Source: Coleophoma eucalyptorum (lineage: Eukaryota > Ascomycota > Leotiomycetes > Helotiales > Dermateaceae). Taken from it: a DNA stretch of 64,000 bases. The position numbers were made by a program, and so were the translations under genes. Position 1 is the stretch's first letter, and the number at the start of each line of letters is the position of its first letter. The notes below the pieces were generated by a model, which was given only the letters and a program-made list of their open reading frames with translations, did not search any database and was not told the DNA's origin. Below are positions 23,001-35,149 of this stretch, in pieces. The stretch covers positions 1,178,001 through 1,242,000 of the forward strand of contig JALRME010000005.1 of NCBI GenBank assembly GCA_026120035.1, written 5' to 3'.

Positions 23001-23774
23001 ATGGCTGATCCATCCCTGTATACCTACAAGTCCCCCCTTGAGGGTTACGAGAACCTCGACCCACTGCCAGAGGAGAAGGCTGAGGATGGGAAGAGCTATA
23101 TCAACCCACAGACAGGAGTCTTAAGCAAAAGCTACGAGAAGTTTACCGAACCTCTGGATAGTGGTAGAAGAGGTGGATTGTGAGTAATGATTTCCTGCAA
23201 CCACTAGTGCTAGAAATATTTGCGAGAAAGTAACTGACAAGATATTCCAGCGATGTCCATGTGTATTACTTCCAGAAAAATGCAATGCAGCTCAAATTTG
23301 CTAGAGAGCTGTGGGAACGGATCAGGAGGGAATGTAAGTCTCCATTGGATAAATACAGCTTATTCATCTGTCATGTATGGCCATAGTCATTGATGGTATA
23401 ATAATTCAGTTCCCGAGCTCCGTATCTACAAGTTTTGGGAGGAACCTATTGGTCCTCACCCAATTGCGATGTTCGAAGTTAATCTTTTCACGCCTGCACA
23501 ATTCGGGGCTTTTATTCCTTGGCTTGCCATAAACCGAGGCCCTTTGAGCGCTCTGGTGCATCCAAATACGGTAGATCCTGTGACTGGAGAACACGAGGAA
23601 GAAGAAAGGGATCACACACAGGTGAGTTATTCCCTTAGCATCATATTCTCTTGCTGACACCCATAGCGTGCAATCTGGATGGGCACCCCTGTCTTGCTAG
23701 ATCTGAGTCTTTTTAAGAACATGGCAGCTGTGAAGAAGGCTAGGAGCGCGGGATTGCCAGGAAACAAGTCATAG
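23001..23774 (+). CDS. DOPA 4,5-dioxygenase family protein
   Basis: Exons 23001-23179, 23251-23333, 23410-23621 and 23667-23774 (introns 71, 76 and 45 bp) give 193 residues. The core matches the DOPA_dioxygen family: FDVHVYYFQ (His about 63), FARELWERIRREFPELRIYK, WEEPIGPHPIAMFEVNLF, GPLSALVHPNT and RDHTQRAIWMG. The conserved histidines of these segments are the likely iron ligands. Founding members open the ring of DOPA in betalain-type pigment synthesis; most fungal homologues have no assigned substrate. There is no signal peptide. An in-frame ATG-less extension upstream is ignored; MADPSLYTYK is the first ATG giving a normal N-terminus. The gene converges on the JmjC gene with only 16 bp between stop codons. 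Confidence 0.9.
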
Positions 23775-23790
23775 CGGCTCGGAAAGAGTT

Positions 23791-24981
23791 TCAACGAAAC
23801 CACCAATTTACCGAAGCGTTCACTTCTCTTACCCCTTGGTTGAGACTTTTGATGCTGTGCCACCAGCCTTTAGGAATGAAAAGAGCGTCTCCGGGATTAA
23901 CTTCAGCCTCAAACCCATCAACTGAGCAGGAAGGGCCCCATACAGCCTCCTCCAACGCCTCGACCTCAAGGCCTTGCATCATTTCTAAACCTCTAAACGA
24001 GGAGGATGAATTTCCCCCAATCCTGGCTTGCACATCTCGAAAGATTGCCGACCCAATTGATGGTTTATATAATCTGGCAATCTTTCGCCCGGCCATTTGA
24101 ACAAACAAATTAGGATTGGGATCTTTATGTAAAGGCGTGTATGTTGGGGGTATGCCCATCCAGATGCTCGTGTCATAGATGTCACCCCTTCCAGCCTTCT
24201 TGATCACTTCAGGCGTGGGTAGGTCGTCTTGTAATTGCTTGGGCAGATCTGCTATTTGTGCTTGGGCAATATAAAGGCTCCTGATTTGTGGGACCCGGGA
24301 ATTACGTCTCTTAAATGCCTCGAGAAATAGTGTTAGGGGGGCATTGAATCGACAGAATTGAAATGCGTCTCGTGCATCTATCCCCTGTCCTTGAATTTGG
24401 TTGGTCTGTTCGGTAAAGTCGTACATGAAAGCCTTTAAACTCGAACTTTGATCTTCTTGGCCTTCAGGTGATAAAGCTTGACACATTGCCTCAAGATCAT
24501 CTGTACCTCGCTGTATAGTGGTCTCGTATGGTAATGTCGTCATGCCAAAAGAGGATAAGTATTTTTGCGATGGAAGCATGGTAGCTTTGGTGTTCGTATG
24601 CGAGGTCTGAAGCTCGAACCACTTTGAAGCAGCAGGAAAAACCGGTAAAAGTTGTGCAGACGCATCAGCTGCAGTTATGAGTATGGGCAGCTCTGGCACG
24701 AAAGCTTGCTTGCGGAATTCCTCGATGCTAATTCGATCAAGAGTACTTGCTAGTGTCTGTATGGATGGCAGGCACCTGACATTGTTCTGTCTTGTCGCGG
24801 TAATGCCTTCCGCATATGGTGAGCGAGTGTAGGCTGTTGTCGAATATGGTTGTCTGACGCAAAAGAGCCCGGCGAAAGGGTGATGAGCTAAAGTCCGGAA
24901 TGCTCTTCCCATTGTTGAATTGAGGTTATTGGGTAGGTTGTATATTCTGTCGAGAGCATCGAACAGAACGCGCTTCTTCAT
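23791..24981 (-). CDS. JmjC/cupin-8 domain oxygenase
   Basis: This single-exon gene encodes 396 residues if started at ATG 24981; a second ATG at 24912 (MGRAFRTLAHHPFAGLF) would give a 373-residue form whose N-terminus, rich in Arg, Phe and Ser, looks like a mitochondrial presequence. The C-terminal half is a JmjC-like cupin: PLHKDPNPNLFVQMAGRK provides the His-x-Asp iron ligands (about 285 and 287), NPGDALFIPKGWWHSIKS provides the distal His (about 375), and VNASVNWWF closes the fold. Such proteins are Fe(II)/2-oxoglutarate hydroxylases acting on proteins or tRNA; the absence of chromatin-reader domains argues against a histone demethylase. The substrate is unknown. It diverges from the monooxygenase gene at 25472. 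Confidence 0.88.
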   Translation of the reverse strand: MKKRVLFDALDRIYNLPNNLNSTMGRAFRTLAHHPFAGLFCVRQPYSTTAYTRSPYAEGITATRQNNVRCLPSIQTLASTLDRISIEEFRKQAFVPELPILITAADASAQLLPVFPAASKWFELQTSHTNTKATMLPSQKYLSSFGMTTLPYETTIQRGTDDLEAMCQALSPEGQEDQSSSLKAFMYDFTEQTNQIQGQGIDARDAFQFCRFNAPLTLFLEAFKRRNSRVPQIRSLYIAQAQIADLPKQLQDDLPTPEVIKKAGRGDIYDTSIWMGIPPTYTPLHKDPNPNLFVQMAGRKIARLYKPSIGSAIFRDVQARIGGNSSSSFRGLEMMQGLEVEALEEAVWGPSCSVDGFEAEVNPGDALFIPKGWWHSIKSLNQGVREVNASVNWWFR

Positions 24982-25471
24982 CGAAAACAATCACGTGCGT
25001 CAACGACGCCAGTTTCCGTCAGCATCACCATATCACGGAACTCGACATCAGACCACAAAGATTTCCGCAGGTGCACAGAGTTTAGCCAGTCCAGCCATTG
25101 AGTTTGTTTCAACATGCCAACTTCCGTCGCCATACTTTCCTCGTCCGGAAGTGCATGAAGCTACTACCTCGGCTCTCAATCGCCATTATCATTGCGTTAA
25201 TGCGGGGAACTGCGGAGACTCCAGCAATACGAACTCATGGCAGATCTAGCTAGTTTTCAAGTGCATATGCTCGGAGTGATATTGGTCATTGACACAGCGT
25301 AGCTAAGGTAGCCCTGCGGCAAGTTGGGGCGCGTTACCTGTCCCCTCATCTCAAAACCAACCGTTCCTCTATACAAGGCTAGGTGACCTGTCACAATGAG
25401 TAGTTGTTCTCCCTCCCTTTCCAACTTTTTTTTCTTTCTACCCATTTTCTAGCATATTGAGTGCGGGAAAT
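24982..25471. promoter_or_regulatory. Divergent intergenic region
   Basis: This 490-bp region separates the start codons of the JmjC gene (minus) and the monooxygenase gene (plus) and must hold both promoters. A CT-rich tract at 25410-25445 precedes the monooxygenase start. Confidence 0.5.
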
Positions 25472-27449
25472 ATGGCTGCTTTTACCATACGCAAGGACAA
25501 TAACTACATCAACCAGAATGATGTATCCTACTACCCAGTCACCATCATCGGTGCAGGTGAATCTGGAATTGCTATGGGATGTAGACTAAAAGAAGAGCTC
25601 GGGTTCGACCAATTTCGCACCCTCGACCGACAATCAGGGATTGGAGGTACCTGGTACATCAACAGGTATCCAGGTGTCGCGTGTGACGTGTAAGGCTCTT
25701 CCCATAGCGGTGTTTAGAGACTGAAAAATTCCGCAGGCCTGCCATCTTCTATTCATTTTCCTTCTGCCCGAACCCTAAGTGGACGACCTTTCACCCCGAG
25801 GGCCCTGAGATTGTCAAATATCTTCAAGGAGTCTGCGAGCACTACGAGATTGTTGACAAAATCCAACTGAACACAGATGTAACAGAATGTCGGTGGTTGG
25901 AGTCCGAGAAACTATGGGAATTGTCAGTACAACATTTTGCTGAAGGCCTGGGAGATATTAGCACTCAGGAACGAGACAAGCGAATCAAGGATAGTGGGCG
26001 AGATTCTGTATACATCGGCACAGAGACAATAAGGACAAAGATCCTGATTAGTGCGGTTGGGGGACTCATCAATCCCAAACCATGGCCAGAAAACATCTCC
26101 GGCAGGGACAAGTTTGAAGGCGATATTTTCCACTCAGCAAGGTGGAGATACGACATAGATCTCAAGGGCAAAGATGTTATTGTCGTCGGAACTGGCTGTT
26201 CTTCTGCACAGTTTGTTCCAAGGTTGACGAAACAATACGGCGCCAAATCTGTCACGCAACTCATGCGCTCTCCACCTTGGGTCGTCCCAAGGGCTGAACC
26301 ACCTTTCGGGCCGGAGAATTGGGAGAAATGGGCGCCGACGTTGAACACCTATGTTCCTGGTTTCATGAAATTTTTCCGAACTTTGATTGCAGCGGGCGCT
26401 GAATACGATTGGAGACTTTTTGGATCGCAACCCTACCATGAGAAAGAACGAAAGAAGGTAGAGAAAAAACTGATAGCGCATATGAAGAAGACTGTTCCGG
26501 AGAAGTATTGGGAAATTCTCACTCCAGATTATGGGGTTTGCTGCAAGCGAAGAATATTTGATGCTGCTTGGCTGCCATCGTTACACGATGCCAATATCGA
26601 ACTTACCACTCTTCCACTTACCCATATTCAAGAGAAATCTGTTACACTTGGACCCGGTAGAACCTATCCGGATCCGAAAGACATAACTAGCTTGGCGCCT
26701 AGCCACGAAGTCACAATACCAGCAGATGTGATCATCATGGCCAATGGATTTGAAACAACCAAATGGCTGCATCCACTAGATATCACAGGGAAAGGTGGGA
26801 AGAAGCTCCAACAAAGATTCGATGAGCAAGGAGGTGCTTCGATGTATATGGGTACGGCTGTTGACGGGTTTCCCAACTTCTTTGTACTCTTTGGGCCTAA
26901 CACTGCCACTGGCCATTCATCTGTCATCATGGCATCCGAAAATATGGTTAATCATAGTCTGAAGTTCATCAAGCCAATGCTTCAGGGAGACATCGAGACA
27001 ACTGAGATAAAGCAACAAGCCTACAAAAACTGGACAGATGACACCCAAGCAGCACTGAAAGAGCGAGTATGGCATACTGGTGGTTGTAACAGCTGGTATG
27101 AGGATGAAGCAGGATGGAATTCTACCGTCTATCCGTGAGTACAAGATCTTTTGAGCGAAAGAATGTTTTGACCGTCTTTTACAGGTATACCCAGATCTGG
27201 TTTGGCCTGCGCTGCATGTTTCCAACGTGGAGCGATTGGAATATTACCTACACAGCCAAAGGACTGGCAAAGAAGCGCGTAAAGTCTTTCTTGAAATATA
27301 CAACTTTTCTCTCACTTATTGCTAGTGCTTTCTTCATCAAGATGAAAGGCTGGGGTCCTATAGAGATGAAGCTGCTGCTGAAGCAATACATCAGGGTAGG
27401 ATTGATGACTGGGGCCATTGGTTTGCAGAAGGCTGCTAGTAAGGTCTAG
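25472..27449 (+). CDS. Baeyer-Villiger-type FAD monooxygenase
   Basis: Exons 25472-25689, 25737-27134 and 27185-27449 (introns 47 and 50 bp) give 626 residues. The FAD-binding GxGxxG is IIGAGESG (residues about 26-32). The Baeyer-Villiger fingerprint F-x-G-x3-H-x3-W is present as FEGDIFHSARW, and a second Rossmann motif, VVGTGCSSAQF, should bind NADPH. GVACDVPAIFYSFSF and FPNFFVLFGPNTATGHSS are further conserved blocks. These enzymes insert oxygen next to a carbonyl, turning ketones into esters or lactones, in catabolism or secondary metabolism. The C-terminal 45 residues contain a hydrophobic stretch that may anchor the protein to a membrane. No biosynthetic core enzyme lies nearby, so a catabolic or detoxifying role is as likely as a pathway one. 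The start is the first ATG. Confidence 0.92.
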
Positions 27450-28788
27450 ATAGCATGTACTCGACAACAAGGGAGATACCAAAAGTCAATTGGGGACATT
27501 GAGAGAGAATCTCCAATAACAATGGTAACTCACTAACCCACTGAAGTATCTTTTCAAATTATTGTTGGTTATGAATGTAATGAGCCTTGCCTGCTTTGCT
27601 ATATCATCAGAACGAAAATTAGCAAGAGTAAAATTAATAATCATGGAAGAGACCTGCTCGAATTACTGGGAAATGCGAATATAAAGTATTCCTGACAGAT
27701 GAAACTTAGAACAATGCACCAATTAACTCCAAAGCAATCTGAGGTATTATCATTATGGGAGTCCCGAAATATAGGTACTTATCTCGGCTCTTCAAGTCGT
27801 TATGCCGACACCTAGTATAACTTTTCTACCGGCATATAAACTGACTCGTTCAAAGGCACGAATAGGTGTAACTGCTTATTTAATCAAAATAATGCAAATT
27901 TAATGAAGAGCGTGGACTAAGCATCAGTTATTTCTTGTCGACATAAAGACTGCGACGTGAAAACAGGATTCCATCTTGCCAACCCCCCCCCCTCCGGGAC
28001 ATTCTGTCGACAGCCCGGTGCGGTTTTATATTGATCCATCGGCTATACATCGGCTTAGGCAGTAAGGCATTGCGCAAAGCCCACCATGATCCAACGAAGC
28101 ACGATCCCAGATAGGAATATTGCGACCACAAGAAATCTGCCTCTTTCATTGTCAAGCCTTGATATTGGTAACAAAGCCAGTGCTGGCTTTGATCTTGCCC
28201 TCGCGCTACCTCCAACTCACCGCGAGACCTATCTGCGAAGCCTTGCCGCGCAATCACGCTTTGAAAAACAACCCCGCGTTTCTCTCTCCGCGAACAATAC
28301 CGAAGTACCTGGCGACAAGTACTCTCGTCGAACTCGGTCTTACGCCCTATCAAACGCACACGCTTGTGTTTCCCTTCTTTACGCTATCAGACCAGTCAAC
28401 TGCTGGAGCATAGTCGCCTTGAAAAACGTTGTTGGGCAAGACAGAGGTGCGGCATATTATTTCACTATCTTTGTTTTGGAACCTGCCCATAGGAAGCAAA
28501 GTTCGCTCTAGCACGGTCTATATTAGAGACTCAACCTGCGGTTGTATTACCAAGTTTACTGGTCTAACTAGATATCAGGCTATCTTTAGATTGCCCAGTT
28601 CGGACCAGCCGTCTTTATTTGCATCTGAAGAAACAGCCCAAGGCATTCCCATCCTCGTTAGAAGACTCGTACCCAGCGCCACTTCACGGAGCGCCTGCCT
28701 GGGTCCCTTCTTCACTTGAGGAATTGTGTTCCCTTCCGGGATCTATCCGTTGAGCAATCTATTCCGGGGGTTCCACCTCTCTTAGAAG
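27450..28788. other. Intergenic, unresolved frames
   Basis: Two overlapping plus-strand frames (28086-28511 and 28120-28413) are open in different phases; neither gives a recognisable protein. A C run of nine lies near 27986. The right end is the promoter of the casein kinase gene. Confidence 0.45.
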
Positions 28789-29835
28789 ATGTCTTCCTCA
28801 TCTGGTACTCCAGAGTCATGGATCTCGTCATTCTGCTCTCTTCTCGGCCATGAATACTTTGCAGAGATCTCAGAAGATTTCATTGAAGATGATTTCAATC
28901 TGACTGGGCTACAAGCTCAGGTTGCGATGTACAAGGAGGCACTAGAGGTATAGTGGACTGATCTCATACCTCAACCAAAGCTAACTTTACCATAGATGAT
29001 ATTAGATGTGGAGCCTGAAGATGATGACGACGAAGAAGATGAAGAAGAGGAGGATGAAGGTGACGAGTCAATCGAAGGCGAAGATGGTGCTATCCGACAA
29101 CGAGCAATCGAGCGAAGACATCATAGAATGGCCAGTGATCTGTCTATCATTGAATCCTCTGCTGAGATGCTCTATGGGCTTATCCACCAGCGCTTTATCT
29201 GCTCTCGTGCCGGTATTCAACAAATGTCTGAGAAGTACGAGCTCGCCCACTTTGGTGTCTGTCCACGAACAAACTGCGAACAAGTCCGAACCTTGCCAGT
29301 TGGCTTGTCAGATGTCCCAGGTGAAGACACCGTCAAACTTTTCTGTCCGTCTTGCCTCGACGTCTACGTCCCACCAAACTCAAGATTTCAAACGGTTGAC
29401 GGTGCTTTCTTTGGCCGAACATTCGGTGCTCTCTTTCTTCTGACCTTTCCCGATTATGATATTAGTAAACGAGGTGCGGAAGTGCTTAGCGGCGAGCGAA
29501 GTTCTCGAAACTTGCCAGAATCTCAACGTGGCGACGATGAGAAAATCAATGGTTTCAACGCACACAACCTTGCACCAGGTCTTGGCCAGGGCAAAGTCTA
29601 TGAACCCAGGATTTATGGCTTTCGTGTTTCTGAACGTGCTCGAAGCGGACCGAGAATGGGGTGGCTGCGTAACAGACCTGCCGATTTACACGAGCTTGAC
29701 GAAACTACAATTCATGCTGCGGAACACCCTGATGAGAGCGATGATGGTGCAGAAGTTGAGTCTGACCCACGCCGAAGACGACAAAATGGAGGAAGCCCTA
29801 TGGATGTTGAGGCCAATGGCGAGACGTATGCATGA
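28789..29835 (+). CDS. CKB1: Casein kinase II regulatory (beta) subunit
   Basis: Exons 28789-28947 and 28996-29835 (48-bp intron) give 332 residues. The N-terminus SWISSFCSLLGHEYFAEI followed by EDFIEDDFNLTGL is the hallmark of CK2 beta. A long acidic insert of Asp and Glu (residues about 57-83) follows, as in fungal members. The zinc-binding pair is CPRTNC and FCPSCLDVY, which forms the dimer interface. GAFFGRTFGALFLLTFPDY and YEPRIYGFRVSERA complete the family pattern. The protein forms a dimer that holds two catalytic alpha subunits and tunes substrate choice; it acts in nucleus and cytoplasm. A tail of about 60 acidic residues follows the core and is longer than in animals. This is the most conserved gene of the window. 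Confidence 0.96.
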
Positions 29836-30128
29836 TTGTGTGATGTTTCTTCAACTCTGGGTGGCGTTCTGGTAAGGCATAGATGGGCGGTCTGCAACGG
29901 GACTGTTTATGAAGCGAAGATTTGCATTGGGAGGGTTTTATAAAGTCATGCACATACAAAATCGCTCAAGTTGTGTGTTAGGGCATTGCCATTAGGACAT
30001 TTGCTTTCTGTGTTCTGCAATCAACATGAGCAGGACATCTTCTTTTCATTACTGGAGATATCTTCAGATACCTAGTTAGCTAAGAATTTCTCTGTGGTCC
30101 TAACTTCACTACTCCCTCTGTTTTACGT

Positions 30129-31622
30129 CTACTGTCCAAACACAGGAATTTTGAGTCCATGAAAGCCTTCATAACCGGGTCTCTTACTCTCCTCCCAACC
30201 TTCCAACACCTTCTCCCTCTCCACAAACTCGTACACCGCAACACCTAATGGTCTGCACGTGTCCAACATCCGCTTTGCCGCATCCTCACCCCAGCCATAA
30301 ACTGACAAGTCCCCACCTGGACATGTAGACATGGCGCAGAGAAGATCTGTTTCGGCCAGGAAGGTGAAGTAGTCTCCTGGTTTAGCCGGGCATGCATCCC
30401 TACGAGGGTTAGTCACATCGCTTCTGTCTTAGATACGTTTCTCCATCCTGATGCCCATTCGGAGCAGGATCCTAGAAATAGAGTAGGCGGGAACCTACAT
30501 GAAATATTTCCCATCAACATTCAGGCCTGTGACTTGGAATACGTTCAGCACATCATGCACGTCAGATTCATTCAATCCATGAGGTAAGACTGCCCGCGTG
30601 AGGTTGGAGTGACAGTGGTAGTCGAAGTCTTTGCTGCTTAGGAGCCGGTTTACTGTTTGAACGAGCTCAAGTTAGTAGTCTGCTTTATGGCATGCATTGT
30701 GACGCAGGTAGCTTTTTGATGGTTTTTCTAATCTTTAAGCAATATGCGGATATTGCGCTCCCAAGAATGCGGATGGGTGAAGCGGTAGTTTGCGGCTGAA
30801 GAGCCTGTGGCTTACCATATGGATCACACCTACAAACGTCTGGATCAGCCACTATCTCTTCTATGCTCCCAACTTTGCCCATCTCATAAAATATACATAT
30901 GTATAATAAAAAACAACCCCAGGTGACATCACATACCTTGTACCCAGCAAATCATGCACACGGCCTCCTACCTCATCCACGCCGTAATCCTTCAAAGAAT
31001 CACCCACAATGGTCGCCAGCGGTCTCAGAAATGGTAGGTTGCTCCAGAGCCGATCCCCGACTGAGACATGCGAGGCGTGCAGTTGCCGGGTCCTTGCAGC
31101 CCAGAAACGCTCCCGCGGGTTGGAGAGGGACCAGATGTTCAGATCACCCACTTGGGGACCGTAGGGTGTGGTCAGAGTGCAGAGTTGCCCTGCGGTACTG
31201 TTAGTTTCTGATGGAGAAGGCTCTATGTACCTGATAAAAAAACGTGTGGGGAGATGGGAAGCAGGGTATGACAGAATTAAAAAAGAAAGAATTGGGGGGG
31301 GGAAGCCATGTCTCTGTTTTTCGTCTCTTCCCTTCTCCATCTTTCCCACTTCTCAGTCTGAATTGCATTTCTGCAGCCCACACCGGAACGGAATCCCAAA
31401 AAAAAGAGGAAAGAAAGAAAGCACATGCAACTAACCTTTCTTTACAACCCAAGCTTTCCCACTCCTAATTGGAATCTCAAACTCCTCAATGAGCTTCTTC
31501 CCATCCTTGTTCTCCACCGTAGCAGCTTCGATGACACGGTCATAGAGGGCCTTGTCACCATACAAGATGGCACCATCCTCTGCCGGGTAAGCTGGGGTTG
31601 GAATTCTTTTGCTGGATGCCAT
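30129..31622 (-). CDS. Urea carboxylase-associated (DUF1989) protein
   Basis: Five exons, 31622-31436, 31189-30937, 30829-30816, 30652-30499 and 30399-30129, give 292 residues. The family signature is clear: AAYPAEDGAILYG-like start, GQLCTLTTPYGPQVGDLNIW, HDLLGTR, CDPYVNRLLSSKDFDYHCHS, HDVLNVFQVTGLN, ACPAKPGDYFTFLAETDLLC and STCPGGDLSVYGWG. The conserved Cys and His residues suggest a metal site. In bacteria this family sits beside urea carboxylase and allophanate hydrolase and is thought to help in using urea-like nitrogen compounds; no enzymatic activity is settled here. The third exon is only 14 nt (G-TGT-GAT-CCA-TAT-G) and is needed to rebuild CDPYVN; the introns are long for this window (246, 107, 163 and 98 bp). 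An amino-acid permease gene lies upstream in the same orientation. Confidence 0.87.
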
Positions 31623-32158
31623 GACTTCGGGTCTCAATTTTTGTTTTCCAGAGCTGAAATGAAATATTTTGGTTTTGGGTATTTCTTAAGGTTCGAGCTT
31701 TAACTTATAGTGACTTGGGTACTAGATTGCCTATTCGGAAGGTGTTGGCGGATGTGAGGGGGCCCTTGTTTGCAAGAGTGGGAGGAACCCCTAGCTTAGT
31801 GGTCCCTTGAACGATTACGGAGGCATGGTTGTCTGGCATAGTGACTTGGCCGGCTCTTGATAGGGAAAGTTAATTGCAAAGACTTTTTGAGAGTATAATC
31901 TGTACTGCTGATTGACAGTACATATTGGCTGGGTAGATGTACTTCATCAAATATGTTCAGTGACTCACTCACTGTAAGATTGGGGCTTACTTGAGTAAGC
32001 TGACTTCAGATTTGTTTTGTCTATCTACAATGAGCTTGGTATTCACTTACTCATAAGAACACGCGATATCTGGATCTTATCTTGAACACTACAGATAGTG
32101 GAAATTTCATAGAGATCAAATTCTACTACCGCCTGCACTTTTATTCTTTCTAGGCCCC
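31623..32158. other. Intergenic
   Basis: This is the promoter side of the DUF1989 gene and the 3' flank of the permease gene. Several CACTTAC/AGTGACT-like words recur at 31940-32050 but form no clean repeat. No gene is seen. Confidence 0.5.
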
Positions 32159-34022
32159 CTAAGAGAACAGCCGATCTACATATCCATGCCACTTTGTCTT
32201 TGGGGTCCGTTCAATATAGTTTCGAGTGTACTCTTCAATATCATCTACTTCTGATGTGCGCAGTTGAACCTCATGTGGCTTGAGCCACTTAGTCTTCTTG
32301 AAGAACTTCCAAAAGATGAAGATGAGTGGGAATACTGCAATCATGGTATATGAGAAAAGGAAGGTTGGGATGTCCCATTGACCTGTGATTTTGTTAGATC
32401 TTGACTCAGAGAGAACTATTCATAAAGCGGCTGCGAGCGTGGGAGATTCATCGATCGACTTACCTGGAAGGAAAACAGTATAGCCGCCAACAAAAGTCAT
32501 GATAAAGCAACCAGTGAGAGCGTAGTATGCACTGAAAGGTTGCCAGAAACTTTTATGCGGTAGAGTATTTCGATCCAGTCCTTGAGCGTCACAAGCTCGC
32601 TTCCAGCGGATAAAAGTGTATGCCATGACCGTGAAGTTAATTAACTGGCTTGCGGTGACTAAGTTGACGAACCACGATAGGACAACGGCCGCGTTGTTGG
32701 ACACCTGCAAGAAAGACAGGAGAGCAATGGCAAGAGTCACTGCGACACAGTATATAGGCACACCATTACTGGTGCACTTCCTCAGTATTTTGGGTGCTTT
32801 GCCTTCCAAAGCAAGACCGTACAAAGAACGCGAGGCACAATACACGTAACTATTCCCGGCACTAAAAGCGGAAGCTAAAACCATGGAATTGACGATATCA
32901 GGCAGAACGCGGATCTTCAAACGATTCATGGCAACTACATACGGAGATGCAGCCGCACCTGGAAGACTGTTCGAGAAAGCCGCTTTCAGCTCAGCATCAT
33001 CATGAGGAACCAGTATACCAACTGCAAGGCTGCCCAGAACGAAGAATGCTGTCAAACGGTAGAATACACCATTGTATGCTTTAGGCATGACTTTCCTTGG
33101 ATTTTCGGCCTCTCCTGCTGCCATGGAGACGTAATCTGGACCGGCAATCGTGAAGGATGCTTGAATGAGGCATTGTAGAAACCCCAGGAAGCGTCCTAAG
33201 TTTCCAGTATAGTACAGTTCAGCAAAGGCACCGGGATTTTTCCAGAAGCGGAATCCAAAACGATCATGCAGTGGATTGCCACCAAGCATAGTGATGAAGG
33301 TGAAGATGATCAAGCCAACGATAAGTAGAACTTTACCGAGGGCTAGCCAAAATTCAGACTCTCCGTACCATTTAACCGCAAAGACGTTGATGGCTCCGTA
33401 TAACACTATAATGATAGCAATCATACCTCCCGCAGGTACAGCCGAACTCCAGTAATGGATGATTACGTTACACGCCACGATCTCGAAAGGCACAAGCGCA
33501 GCCTCGAATATGAAGAAATTGTATCCCGCAGCAACTCCAAAAGCCTCGTCAACATAGCGGCCAGCAAATCGAATGAATGGCGAGGAGATGGGGAGGTAGG
33601 TGACCATTTCGTTCATGCACTGCAACTTTCGTTAGATATACAATCTGGATTGGCGCATTGGATGTGGATGGAGGCGCAATGGAATTGTCAGTACAAACAT
33701 TTGTCACAGCGAGGATGAAAGTACACCAGATGGTAAAAGCCATGAAGAGGCTTGCCGGGCCGCCATTGAGTAAGCCATGTCCAATCTGCACATAAAGCGC
33801 TGTCCCAATTGTCCCTCCAATGCCAATGAGTTGAATATGTCGGGGTCGCAACTGGCGATGGGTCGAATCGGACGAAACCTGGATAGAATTGGATTCAGAG
33901 TCCCCTCGAGATCCAACGTAAGCTTCTTCGCGCTTTTCCTTCTCGTTTGGCCCGCGATCATGTTGGTGAATAATATAATCAGCTCCAGCCGAGCCAGGAA
34001 TCTCTGCGCCGGTCGAGGTCAT
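32159..34022 (-). CDS. Amino-acid permease (APC superfamily)
   Basis: Exons 34022-33699, 33619-32464 and 32382-32159 (introns 79 and 81 bp) give 567 residues. After a hydrophilic N-terminal tail of about 70 residues, the first membrane segment carries the fungal amino-acid transporter signature RPRHIQLIGIGGTIGTALYV. EMVTYLPISSPFIRFAGRYV follows the first intron, and about twelve hydrophobic segments can be counted up to SYTMIAVFPLIFIFW. The C-terminal tail is charged. The protein should import amino acids across the plasma membrane with protons; the substrate range cannot be read from sequence. An N-terminal Lys in the tail is a possible ubiquitin site for nitrogen-regulated removal, as in yeast permeases. 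Its placement next to the DUF1989 gene fits nitrogen uptake, but that is inference. Confidence 0.93.
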
Positions 34023-35149
34023 TTTGGCGGGGTCAGCAGTAGCAGAGAAAAGCTTTGCGCACAAGGAGAGCAGAGCTGGTGCAGCTCGGTAAGGGCAAGC
34101 AGTAAGAGTTCAGAGCGTGGAGAGGAGGAGGAGGCTAAGAGAGAAGGAAGAGGGGAAGTATATACTTGAAAAGACTCCCAGCTTGCCAAGGAATCAAGGA
34201 ACTAGACCTCATTGTGCGTTCTGTATGGCTGTCATTGAGTAACACTCGTGGGAAGCTTCATCGCCAGGAAGACTGTCTTACTACCATTCCCCCACCCCCG
34301 TCGTTCTGTCCACCTCCCCTGTGCCCCACTGCATACCGGAATCTTCAACTGCATCCTTATCTATTGGCCAGCGCCAGCTTGGCAGGCAGCTTGGGGTCTT
34401 GGAGCCATCTGCAATCCGCGAAGATGTTCTCTCTCTCTCCATGCATTTTCCGTCTTGGGAGCCGATGCACTGTGCAGGATATCTGGTTTGCAGAATGGCC
34501 TTGGAGCTTAGCGTTCGGCGAGGCCGCGTTGTAGGTCACAATGTTACATTGTTGCAATCAGATTCCCAGCAGTCTTTTGCATGCAAGGATGAGCAGCTAT
34601 CTTATCAGTGATGTGTAGTGGAAAGTCTTGCCCAAATGGATTGTGCCAAGTGATTACCCCAAGTGGCTACTCATCGCGGTCGATATAAGGAGTTGAAGCC
34701 TAGGTATTTCATATTTGCTTGAAGCTCTGGTGGCATTGATACTGTATCTGTGGGGAAAGGTTTGGCGAGTGGCATCTGATATTCAGATGCCATCATTCTT
34801 CTTGTGGAGAATGGTAATTGCGATGAGAGCAGTGATGCCTTGAAATAAGCCAATGCCAATGAGGTGAAAGTTTGAGAATTCCCATTCATGAAAATAAAAA
34901 TATCAGATATGGATGCCTTCCAAGGGTGTCGCTGAACTGGGCAAGAAATGATGCCAAACTCTCCCAGGCTCGGTATATGGAGACTGAGGAGCATCGCTTA
35001 CATAAGAGGAACGTAACTGCGCCACATGTGGCGACACTCAATGACTACAAGAATCTTTCAATGCAGCGCGCGCTCGAAAAATATATATCAGGTCTTCACG
35101 TTCTTCTATATCTGCAACACTTACATCAGACAAAACCTCCGAGTACAAA
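34023..35149. other. Intergenic, no gene seen
   Basis: The left end is the promoter of the permease, with a purine-rich tract at 34120-34160. Overlapping frames at 34166-34611 give no recognisable protein. Confidence 0.5.
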
